Origin: Armatimonadota bacterium
GTDB lineage: Bacteria; Armatimonadota; Armatimonadia; Armatimonadales; Armatimonadaceae
Direction: 5' to 3'
Assembly: GCA_030833025.1 (NCBI GenBank)
Contig: JAURHZ010000164.1
Coordinates: 1 to 5,334 of the forward strand
Length of the DNA: 5,334 bases
Shown here in pieces: positions 1 through 5,334 of the stretch (positions are counted from its first letter, which is position 1; each line of letters begins with the position of its first letter). The position numbers and the translations under genes are program-made. The notes beneath the pieces were generated by a model. The model was not told where the DNA came from and searched no databases. It saw only the letters and a list, made by a program, of their open reading frames with translations.

Positions 1-412
1 TTGCACCTCTATGACTAGGGATGTGGAGAACACGTTTACAACACGGGCAGACGGCGACGGGAAGCTGTACAGGAATGGTAGATGTGCGCTCAACGCGGAC
101 GCCTGCCGCATTTTGCTGTTCAAAGGTGATTTGAAGCTCGCCGAGGGGAGGCCGCCCCCCTTCGACCATCCGCTTCGCCGCAGCGACATCCACCACGACG
201 TCCGCATCGATCACTTCACCAGCCGCAAGCGCAAACGACTGCGGAACCATCGAGAGCCACGCCTCAGTCGGTGTCACTGAAACACGCAGAGCTCCGCGCC
301 CATGGCGCGCCGAAAAACGTAGCCACTCATCGAAAAAACCACCCGAAACAAATGCTTCCGGTGGCAGTTTTATGGACATACTGTTCCACGGGAGTTCGTC
401 TGATTCGGTCAT
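1..412 (-). CDS. Hypothetical protein, N-terminal part only (runs off left edge)
   Basis: This frame is open on the minus strand from an ATG at 412 to the window edge, giving 137 residues with no stop, so the 3' end is missing. I do not recognise the family. The protein begins MTESDELPWNSMSIKLPPEA. It has no evident signal peptide or membrane segment. Residues 65-78 are a valine- and aspartate-rich stretch (GEVIDADVVVDVAA), and a cysteine cluster, CPCC, lies at residues 122-125 and could bind metal or be redox active. The start at 412 is the first usable one after an in-frame stop upstream, and it lies 14 bases below a good promoter (TTGACG, 17-base spacer, TAAACT). A second in-frame ATG at 379 is possible; neither has a clear ribosome binding site. 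The gene is divergent from rmlA. The plus-strand ORF at 11-280 is its shadow. I am fairly sure the gene is real, but its function is unknown. Confidence 0.72.
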   Translation of the reverse strand, partial: MTESDELPWNSMSIKLPPEAFVSGGFFDEWLRFSARHGRGALRVSVTPTEAWLSMVPQSFALAAGEVIDADVVVDVAAAKRMVEGGRPPLGELQITFEQQNAAGVRVERTSTIPVQLPVAVCPCCKRVLHIPSHRGA

Positions 413-426
413 GCGCTGTAATGCAG

Positions 427-455
427 AGTTTAGCGGGGTAGGTATGCCCCGTCAA
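427..455 (-). promoter_or_regulatory. Sigma70-type promoter of the left-edge minus-strand gene
   Basis: Read on the minus strand, a -35 box TTGACG (455-450; 5 of 6 to consensus) is followed by exactly 17 bases and then a -10 box TAAACT (432-427; 4 of 6, with the key T, A and final T present). Transcription would start near 419-422, leaving a leader of only about 7-10 bases before the ATG at 412. The predicted start is inference from spacing. Confidence 0.6.
434..451. repeat. Short inverted repeat inside the divergent promoter region
   Basis: CGGGG (434-438) and CCCCG (447-451) form a 5-base inverted repeat around an 8-base centre. It sits within the -35/-10 spacer of the minus-strand promoter, where a repressor could bind. 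There is no T-tract, so it is not a terminator. It is short enough to be chance. Confidence 0.25.
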
Positions 456-485
456 GCATATCCAGCGTAACTTCGACCCGGGGCG

Positions 486-497
486 TAGAATGTAACA
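486..497 (+). promoter_or_regulatory. -10 element of rmlA, leaderless-type
   Basis: TAGAAT (486-491; 5 of 6 to TATAAT) is followed by 6 bases and then the rmlA ATG at 498. A normal start point 7 bases below the -10 would be the A of the ATG itself, which predicts a leaderless mRNA. No Shine-Dalgarno sequence is present between 478 and 497, which agrees. The -35 position (463-468, CAGCGT) is poor. Confidence 0.55.
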
Positions 498-1394
498 ATG
501 AGCAAGGGAATTGTTCTCGCAGGTGGCAGCGGAACCAGACTATATCCAGCTACCAAAGCCGTGTCAAAGCAACTGATGGCCGTCTACGACAAGCCGATGG
601 TCTACTACCCCCTCTCCACATTAATGTTGAGCGGAATCCGGGACATCATGCTGATCAGCACACCGGAAGACCTTCCATTGTTCGAACGCCTCCTCGGGGA
701 TGGCAGTGCTTATGGAATCTCGCTGCAATACGCCGTCCAACCGCGCCCCGAAGGACTTGCACAAGCCTTTCATATCGCCAAAGACTTCATCGCAAGCGGA
801 CCCGCAGCCCTCGTCCTCGGTGACAATGTCTTCTACGGACACGGTCTCCCAGAACAGCTCCGACGCGCCGCAACACGCGAATCTGGTGCAACGGTGTTTG
901 GCTACCATGTCGCAGATCCTGAACGCTACGGCGTTATGGACTTCGATAACACTGGCCGGGTTATCTCCATTGAGGAAAAACCTGAACAGCCAAAGTCAAA
1001 CTATGCAGTAGTTGGTCTTTACTTCTATGACAAAGACATCACCGATGTCGCAGCAGCGGTAAAACCAAGTCACCGTGGCGAGCTGGAAATCACCACCGTC
1101 AACCAAATGTACCTCGCCAAAAATGATCTTCACGCCGAGATTCTTGGACGGGGAACCGCATGGCTGGACACGGGCACACACGATGCCCTCCTCGAAGCAG
1201 GCAACTTTGTCGCCGCCATCGAGCGTCGCCAAAGCCTCAAGATCGCCTGCCTCGAGGAAATCGCTCTACAAAATGGCTGGATTTCTGCACAGGATGTCAT
1301 TGCAGGAGCAGATGCCCTTGGCAAAACTGGCTATGCCTCGTACCTGCGCCGAATCGCCAGCGAAACCAAACCCAACCTCCCGGAGACCAAATAA
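498..1394 (+). CDS. rmlA: Glucose-1-phosphate thymidylyltransferase (RmlA/RfbA)
   Basis: The enzyme joins dTTP and glucose-1-phosphate to give dTDP-glucose and pyrophosphate, the first step of dTDP-L-rhamnose and other dTDP-deoxysugar pathways, in the cytoplasm. The 298 residues match the usual length of about 290. The nucleotidyltransferase signature LAGGSGTRLYPATKAVSKQL is at residues 7-26 (the first residues after MSKGIV). LGDN at 107-110 supplies the probable metal aspartate D109. EEKP is at 159-162, GELEIT at 194-199 and WLDTGTH at 222-228, with the second likely metal aspartate D224. All expected catalytic positions are present. The start at ATG 498 puts the nucleotide-binding loop at the usual distance from the N terminus. 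The gene lies 3 bases before the RmlC-like gene, so the two are probably co-transcribed. The initiation region lacks a ribosome binding site and fits a leaderless message. Identification is secure by family motifs. Confidence 0.97.
   Translation: MSKGIVLAGGSGTRLYPATKAVSKQLMAVYDKPMVYYPLSTLMLSGIRDIMLISTPEDLPLFERLLGDGSAYGISLQYAVQPRPEGLAQAFHIAKDFIASGPAALVLGDNVFYGHGLPEQLRRAATRESGATVFGYHVADPERYGVMDFDNTGRVISIEEKPEQPKSNYAVVGLYFYDKDITDVAAAVKPSHRGELEITTVNQMYLAKNDLHAEILGRGTAWLDTGTHDALLEAGNFVAAIERRQSLKIACLEEIALQNGWISAQDVIAGADALGKTGYASYLRRIASETKPNLPETK
1382..1385 (+). promoter_or_regulatory. Possible ribosome binding site of the rmlC-like gene
   Basis: GGAG, inside the last codons of rmlA, lies 12 bases before the ATG at 1398. 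The spacing is longer than ideal, so this is a weak site. Reinitiation after the rmlA stop 3 bases upstream may matter more. Confidence 0.35.
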
Positions 1395-1397
1395 GCC

Positions 1398-1952
1398 ATG
1401 GCAGATCGCCTCGCCCCATCCGATATTCACCCAGACTACGCAACTGTTCTGACTACGCAGAGCTATGCCGCGCGTACTAACATCGAGGGTGTAAAAATCA
1501 TCGAGCTCCGCACGTTCCAGGACGATGGCGGTGCATTCGCAGAAATCATCCGCCTCGACACCAATGGTCGCCTCGCTGCCATCCCCGACTTCCAAGTACT
1601 ACAATCCTCGTGGTCCGTCGTTCAGCCAGGGGCTATCAAGGCGTTTCATATTCACTACAACCAGGATGATGTCTGGTTTGTGCCCCCAACCGAAAGACTT
1701 TTGGTTGGCCTCGTGGATGCCCGGGCAGACAGCCCAACATTGAACGCGAAAATGCGCCTTCTCCTCGGCGGCGGCGTTTCACGGCTTCTGTTCATCCCAC
1801 GCGGTGTCGCACACGGCTGTGCAAATGTCGGAAACACAACCAGCCAGCTGGTCTACTTCGTAAATCAACACTTTGATGCCACTGCCCCCGATGAACACCG
1901 TCTCCCATTTGACATCGTCGGTAAAGACTTCTGGGAAATGACCCCCGGCTAG
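1398..1952 (+). CDS. Divergent dTDP-4-dehydrorhamnose 3,5-epimerase family protein (RmlC-like cupin)
   Basis: This 184-residue cupin has the length and motif order of RmlC, which epimerises dTDP-4-keto-6-deoxyglucose at C3 and C5. The aromatic and histidine-rich strand at 78-93 contains KAFH (81-84), in the place of the usual RGxH with probable catalytic His84. VDARADSPT (106-114) matches the DxRxgSPT strand, IPRGVAHG (133-140) matches IPxGfAHGF, and YFVNQHF (153-159) matches the tyrosine-containing strand. A C-terminal LPFDIVGKDFW (169-179) supplies a candidate partner aspartate, D172. Three positions differ from classic RmlC: the DxRGxFxE motif is DDGGAFAE (42-49) without its arginine, RGxH is KAFH, and the lysine expected in QxK is not evident near NQDDVW (88-93). 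Membership of the family is clear, but exact substrate and activity are not. The gene starts 3 bases after the rmlA stop. Its tight link to rmlA supports a dTDP-sugar role. Confidence 0.88.
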   Translation: MADRLAPSDIHPDYATVLTTQSYAARTNIEGVKIIELRTFQDDGGAFAEIIRLDTNGRLAAIPDFQVLQSSWSVVQPGAIKAFHIHYNQDDVWFVPPTERLLVGLVDARADSPTLNAKMRLLLGGGVSRLLFIPRGVAHGCANVGNTTSQLVYFVNQHFDATAPDEHRLPFDIVGKDFWEMTPG

Positions 1953-1969
1953 ACGATGCATCCGTTTGG

Positions 1970-1975
1970 TAGGAT
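1970..1975 (+). promoter_or_regulatory. Possible -10 element before the zinc-ribbon gene
   Basis: TAGGAT lies 9 bases before the ATG at 1985, in the 32-base gap after the rmlC-like gene. It could be a -10 box giving an almost leaderless mRNA. Alternatively, the AGGA within it (1971-1974, 10 bases from the ATG) could be a weak ribosome binding site for read-through from the rml pair. No good -35 is visible, so the two readings cannot be separated by eye. Confidence 0.35.
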
Positions 1976-1984
1976 AAACGCGCT

Positions 1985-2203
1985 ATGAAAAACACATGTG
2001 CCGCGTGTGGCGGTCAAATGCACAAAGGCCGCCTGCAGGTTGGAAATGGGGATGCACGCATCACGGTAACCGGTAAGGCTTCCGATGACTTTCTCGGTGT
2101 TGCTTCCGTAACAGCATCCCCAGTAGCTGCAAAGGTCTGCGAAAAATGCGGGAGAATTGAGCTTTTCGCTACCAACCTCCAAGACCTGCTCAGCATTGAC
2201 TGA
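1985..2203 (+). CDS. Small two-CxxC zinc-ribbon protein, function unknown
   Basis: The product has 72 residues. Two zinc knuckles, CAAC at 5-8 and CEKC at 52-55, flank a 43-residue middle segment and would together hold one zinc ion. The layout (CxxCG, a GxMxKGxLQ-like strand, then CxKCGxIE followed by a short C-terminal tail) resembles small uncharacterised zinc-ribbon families such as the DUF6487 type. That link is from memory of the pattern and not from a search. There is no helix-turn-helix after the ribbon, so it is not a full MqsA antitoxin, and no toxin gene is next to it. The cytoplasm is the likely location, as no signal peptide or membrane segment is visible. Its 3' end overlaps the start of the NUDIX gene, which suggests coupled translation. 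The ATG at 1985 is the only start that includes the first knuckle. Confidence 0.82.
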   Translation: MKNTCAACGGQMHKGRLQVGNGDARITVTGKASDDFLGVASVTASPVAAKVCEKCGRIELFATNLQDLLSID

Positions 2204-2714
2204 ATTCCCAAAAGCTAAGTGGGGTAACTACCGGGCGGAATTCGTTCAAGCCACCGATGCCCCAGTCACCCACGTCGTAGTCTTCCCCTTTTACGGTGAC
2301 CTCATCGTTCTAGCGGAAATTATAAACCGTGGATGGTGCATCCCAAGTGGACATATCGAACCCGGAGAGACGCCTGAAGTCGCCGCTCACCGAGAGTCCA
2401 TGGAAGAAGCAGGCATTGAACTCGGCTCATTAACTCAGCTGGGAGCATTTGTGCTTACGGCGGAAAATGGGACTGCTGGGGCGGCAAATGCCTACATTGC
2501 CACGGTCACGAAAATGCACGATGCTCCCACGGGCAGCGATTCACAGGGACGTGCGCTGTTCCGCGTCGAGGATGTCGCTGAGACCTATTACCACTGGGAT
2601 GAGCTGTTGGATGCAGCATTTCAATTCGCTTGGACACGAGCACAAAAGGACCTCCGTATCGGCTACCCTATTCCCGGTGAACTTGGCATGGATGTCCCAC
2701 CACCGGAAAGGTGA
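2196..2714 (+). CDS. NUDIX hydrolase
   Basis: NUDIX hydrolases cleave nucleoside diphosphates linked to another moiety, using divalent metal. The NUDIX box GX5EX7REUXEEXGU is complete at residues 52-74 of this start: GHIEPGE, seven residues, then RESMEEAGI. The REUXEE glutamates that bind metal are all present; the only departure is serine at the first hydrophobic position. The substrate cannot be read from the box. A beta-strand-rich lead-in (THVVVFPFYGDLIVLAEI) and a C-terminal helix region complete a fold of 172 residues. Start choice is uncertain. TTG 2196 overlaps the zinc-ribbon gene by 8 bases, typical of coupled genes. TTG 2157 would add 13 residues, overlap by 47 bases, and has GGGAG only 2 bases away, too close for a good ribosome binding site. 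There is no ATG or GTG start upstream of the conserved region. NUDIX assignment is firm and the start is not. Confidence 0.88.
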   Translation: MTEFPKAKWGNYRAEFVQATDAPVTHVVVFPFYGDLIVLAEIINRGWCIPSGHIEPGETPEVAAHRESMEEAGIELGSLTQLGAFVLTAENGTAGAANAYIATVTKMHDAPTGSDSQGRALFRVEDVAETYYHWDELLDAAFQFAWTRAQKDLRIGYPIPGELGMDVPPPER

Positions 2715-2740
2715 CAGTTACTTAAGTTGACAGGTACACT
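2711..2740 (+). promoter_or_regulatory. Probable uvrA promoter
   Basis: GTGACA (2711-2716; 5 of 6 to TTGACA) is followed by 18 bases and TACACT (2735-2740; 4 of 6 to TATAAT). Transcription would begin near 2747, giving a leader of about 24 bases before the ATG at 2771. A perfect TTGACA also lies at 2727-2732, but no convincing -10 is found 16-19 bases below it. The -35 overlaps the last codons of the NUDIX gene. No LexA/SOS-type operator (GAAC-N4-GTTC or CTGT-N8-ACAG) is visible. Confidence 0.45.
2712..2736 (+). repeat. Two-copy direct repeat over the uvrA promoter
   Basis: TGACAGTTA (2712-2720) recurs as TGACAGGTA (2728-2736), matching at 8 of 9 bases with a 16-base period. The copies overlap the -35 and the start of the -10, where a regulator could bind. 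Because both contain a TTGACA-like core, the repeat may simply reflect two alternative -35 boxes. Confidence 0.35.
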
Positions 2741-2770
2741 CGTGTGGCCCACATCCCGATCGTGGGCGGT

Positions 2771-5334
2771 ATGAGCCCTATGGAAATCGAACCCGTCATC
2801 GACAGCCGCATCCCCGTCCGCATTGATGGCCCCGCCATCCGTATCCGCGGCGCACGCCAAAACAACCTCAAGAACATCGATATCGATATTCCGCGAGACA
2901 AGCTGGTGGTCATTACCGGGCTCTCGGGCAGCGGAAAGTCATCCCTAGCCTTCGATACCCTCTACGCCGAGGGCCAGCGCCGCTACGTAGAGTCCCTGTC
3001 GGCTTACGCACGGCAGTTCCTTGGGCAAATGGACAAGCCCGATGTAGACCAGATTGAAGGCCTCTCGCCCGCTGTCGCGATTGATCAGAAATCCACCAGC
3101 CGTAACCCGCGCTCTACCGTTGCCACCGTCACAGAAATCTACGACTATCTCCGGCTTTTGTATGCTCGCGCTGGACGCCCACACTGTCCGCAGTGCGGCA
3201 AACCCGTCAGCCAGCAACAACCCAGCCAGATTGTCGACCAGCTGATGCAGCTGCCGGAAGGCACCCGGATGCAACTGATGGCTCCCATCGCCCGTGGCCG
3301 CAAAGGTGAGTACCGTAAGGAACTCGAAGACATCCGCAAGGAAGGTTACGTCCGCGTTCGCATCGATGGCACGATTTACGACATCTCCGAAGAAATTCCA
3401 ACGCTTGACCGCTATAAACAGCACGACCTAGACATCGTTGTCGACAGAGTGGTTGTGCGCGAAGGCACGGAAAAGCGTCTCGCGGACTCGATTGAGGCAA
3501 CCCTAAAGCGCGGAAACGGTGTTTTAGTGATCGATATCGTAGATGGCGAATGTCACACCTACAGCGAAAAGTTTGCGTGTACCGACTGCGGCATCAGCCT
3601 CCCAGAAATCGAACCGCGCACCTTTTCATTCAACAGCCCATACGGTGCTTGTACAAAATGTCATGGGCTTGGAACACAGGCAGAGTTCGACCCGGCACTG
3701 ATTGCACCGGATCACAATATGTCCATCGGGGCTGGAGCTCTAAGGTACTTTGTCTACAAATCTGGCAAACAGATCATGTCGGATTCCCGTACCGCCCTTT
3801 TTGCAGCCGTAGCACTATCGCTTGGCTTCACCATGGAAACACCCCTCAAAGACCTGACCCCCGAACAGCTGCATGCTGTGTTCTACGGAGTCAAGGGCAA
3901 TGTTTCGATGGAACACCGCAACCGCTGGGGTAAAACGCGCTACTTTGACACAGAGTATGTCGGTGTCCTTGCGATTATGGAGCGTCACCTCGCCGAGACG
4001 ACAAGCGACTTGGTCAAGGCAGACCTCGAGCAGTACCGTCGCCAGCGCCCGTGTCCGGAATGCAAAGGTAAGCGCCTAAAACCTGAGGCCCTTAGCGTAA
4101 AGGTGGGTGGCACAGACATCAGCACACTCACTGCGTTTAGTGTTGAAAAGATGGTCACCTTCTTCGATGGACTGACACTCACAAACCGTGAAGCCATCAT
4201 TGCCAAGCAGATCGTCAAAGAAATCCGAGAACGCCTTGGCTTCCTCTACTCGGTGGGGCTGGGCTATCTCACGATGGACCGGAGTGCCAACACACTCGCT
4301 GGCGGTGAAGCACAGCGTATCCGCCTCGCGACGCAGATTGGCTCTGGCCTGATGGGTGTTCTATACATCCTTGATGAGCCATCCATCGGGCTTCACCAGC
4401 GCGACAACACCAAGCTCGTTCAGACGCTAACCCGCCTCCGGGACCTCGGCAACACAATTCTGGTGGTTGAGCATGATGAAGAAACGATGGCAGCTGCTGA
4501 CTGGCTCATTGATATCGGCCCAGGTGCGGGTGTCCACGGAGGCCGCGTCGTAGCCGAGGGCCATCCTGCAAATATCCTAGATGAACCCGAATCCGCAACC
4601 GCAGCCTTTCTTTCTGGGCGCCGCGTAATCCCCATCCCGCAAAAGCGCCGGGAAGGAAATGGCAAATCGCTCATCCTTAAAGGTGCCAAAGGGCATAACC
4701 TAAAGGGCGTTGATATCGAGATTCCGCTAGGCTCGATGGTCTGTATTACTGGTGTTTCAGGATCCGGTAAGTCAACCCTCATCCAAGAGACGCTGTATCC
4801 AAAGTTGATGCAACAGATCTACCGCTCACACATGATTGCGGAAGCGCATGACTCGCTGACAGGCATCGAGCATATTGAAAAGATCGTTGATATCGACCAG
4901 TCGCCCATCGGACGCACACCACGCTCAAACCCGGCGACGTATACAGGCTGCTTTGATGTCATCCGTGACCTCTATGCATCCACGCAGGAGAGTCGCGTCC
5001 GTGGCTACGGCCCTGGACGATTCTCGTTTAACGTCAAAGGCGGCCGCTGCGAGGCCTGTAAAGGCGATGGCATTTTAAAGATTGAAATGCAATTTCTCCC
5101 GGATGTCTACGTACCGTGCGAAGTCTGTAATGGAAAGCGCTACGCTCGCGAGACGCTGGAAGTCAAGTACAAAGGTAAGTCGATTGCCGAAGTCCTCGAT
5201 ATGACCGTCGGGGAAGGTGTTGAGTTCTTCTCGGCAGTGCCGAGTATTGCTCGAAAGCTGCAAACCATCGCCGATGTCGGCCTTGACTACATTAAGCTTG
5301 GGCAACCGGCGACGACGCTTTCTGGTGGCGAAGC
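2771..5334 (+). CDS. uvrA: UvrABC system protein A (excinuclease ATPase), 3' end missing
   Basis: UvrA is the ABC-type ATPase that, with UvrB, finds bulky DNA lesions in nucleotide excision repair. About 854 residues are present of a usual 940-970; the frame is open to the window edge. First half: Walker A GLSGSGKSS at 50-58, an extra CPQC at 139-142, zinc finger C270-C273/C294-C297 with X20 spacing, RPCPECKGKRL, ABC signature LAGGEAQRI from 509, and Walker B LYILDEPSIGLH from 531. Second half: Walker A GVSGSGKST from 661, then zinc finger C760-C763/C783-C786 with X19 spacing. The second signature LSGGEA is cut by the edge. The first signature carries alanine where LSGGE is usual. Possible starts in frame are GTG 2744, GTG 2762, ATG 2771 and ATG 2780. 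I chose 2771 because GGGCGG lies just before it and it is the first ATG. ATG 2780 would remove only 3 residues. Identification is secure. Confidence 0.97.
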   Translation, partial: MSPMEIEPVIDSRIPVRIDGPAIRIRGARQNNLKNIDIDIPRDKLVVITGLSGSGKSSLAFDTLYAEGQRRYVESLSAYARQFLGQMDKPDVDQIEGLSPAVAIDQKSTSRNPRSTVATVTEIYDYLRLLYARAGRPHCPQCGKPVSQQQPSQIVDQLMQLPEGTRMQLMAPIARGRKGEYRKELEDIRKEGYVRVRIDGTIYDISEEIPTLDRYKQHDLDIVVDRVVVREGTEKRLADSIEATLKRGNGVLVIDIVDGECHTYSEKFACTDCGISLPEIEPRTFSFNSPYGACTKCHGLGTQAEFDPALIAPDHNMSIGAGALRYFVYKSGKQIMSDSRTALFAAVALSLGFTMETPLKDLTPEQLHAVFYGVKGNVSMEHRNRWGKTRYFDTEYVGVLAIMERHLAETTSDLVKADLEQYRRQRPCPECKGKRLKPEALSVKVGGTDISTLTAFSVEKMVTFFDGLTLTNREAIIAKQIVKEIRERLGFLYSVGLGYLTMDRSANTLAGGEAQRIRLATQIGSGLMGVLYILDEPSIGLHQRDNTKLVQTLTRLRDLGNTILVVEHDEETMAAADWLIDIGPGAGVHGGRVVAEGHPANILDEPESATAAFLSGRRVIPIPQKRREGNGKSLILKGAKGHNLKGVDIEIPLGSMVCITGVSGSGKSTLIQETLYPKLMQQIYRSHMIAEAHDSLTGIEHIEKIVDIDQSPIGRTPRSNPATYTGCFDVIRDLYASTQESRVRGYGPGRFSFNVKGGRCEACKGDGILKIEMQFLPDVYVPCEVCNGKRYARETLEVKYKGKSIAEVLDMTVGEGVEFFSAVPSIARKLQTIADVGLDYIKLGQPATTLSGGE

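Noticed and set aside
11..280. 89-residue plus-strand ORF near the left edge
   Set aside because: It is antisense to the longer, open minus-strand frame that has a good promoter, and its translation is rich in Arg, Asp and His, as shadow frames often are.
1985..2203. MqsA-type antitoxin of a toxin-antitoxin pair
   Set aside because: Only the two-CxxC ribbon is present. There is no helix-turn-helix, and the neighbours are RmlC-like and NUDIX proteins, not a toxin.
2690..2715. Hairpin terminator after the NUDIX gene
   Set aside because: CACC and GGTG could pair, but the stem has only 4 base pairs, the loop is large and no T-run follows.
2744..2770. Upstream GTG starts for uvrA (2744 and 2762)
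   Set aside because: GTG 2744 lies only 3 bases below the likely -10, upstream of the expected transcript start, and neither GTG has a ribosome binding site.
2945..3424. 159-residue minus-strand ORF
   Set aside because: It lies wholly inside uvrA, whose frame is intact and matches the family throughout.
3550..3933. 127-residue plus-strand ORF in another frame of uvrA
   Set aside because: It overlaps the UvrA zinc finger and the region after it; the uvrA frame has no break here, so this is not a frameshifted piece.
1..5334. Defence system, prophage, CRISPR array, transposon or RNA gene
   Set aside because: I read both strands for repeats, transposase or phage motifs and tRNA-like folds and saw none; nearly all bases are covered by the genes listed.

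Overview
The window is a compact stretch of bacterial chromosome with moderate to moderately high GC. Genes lie close together or overlap, and clear Shine-Dalgarno sequences are scarce. Several starts sit just downstream of a TAnnnT-type -10 hexamer, suggesting leaderless or near-leaderless transcripts, a habit common in Actinobacteria, Deinococcus and some related or candidate phyla. I cannot fix the phylum: the conserved genes here are nearly universal, and the most distinctive one (a divergent RmlC) is found in several poorly cultured lineages.

Layout. Bases 1-412 hold, on the minus strand, the N-terminal 137 codons of an unrecognised protein that runs off the left edge. Bases 413-497 are a short divergent promoter region. 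Two sugar-nucleotide genes follow on the plus strand, 3 bases apart: a textbook RmlA (498-1394) and a divergent RmlC-family cupin (1398-1952). After a 32-base gap with a possible promoter come a 72-residue two-CxxC zinc-ribbon protein (1985-2203) and an overlapping NUDIX hydrolase (about 2196-2714). Bases 2715-2770 hold a promoter-like region with a short direct repeat. From about 2771 to the right edge runs uvrA, the damage-recognition ATPase of nucleotide excision repair. It lacks only its last part and is cut inside the second ABC signature.

How the genes work together. RmlA makes dTDP-glucose and the RmlC-like protein probably epimerises a later dTDP-4-keto-sugar, so the pair looks like part of a dTDP-deoxysugar (rhamnose-like) supply for the cell surface. 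RmlB and RmlD are not in the window. The zinc-ribbon and NUDIX genes look translationally coupled, but their shared role is unknown. uvrA appears to be a separate transcription unit. I see no mobile element, CRISPR array, RNA gene, phage gene or defence system. The region is mostly housekeeping, and the points worth a second look are the altered RmlC active site, the leaderless-type starts, the unidentified left-edge gene and the uvrA promoter repeat.
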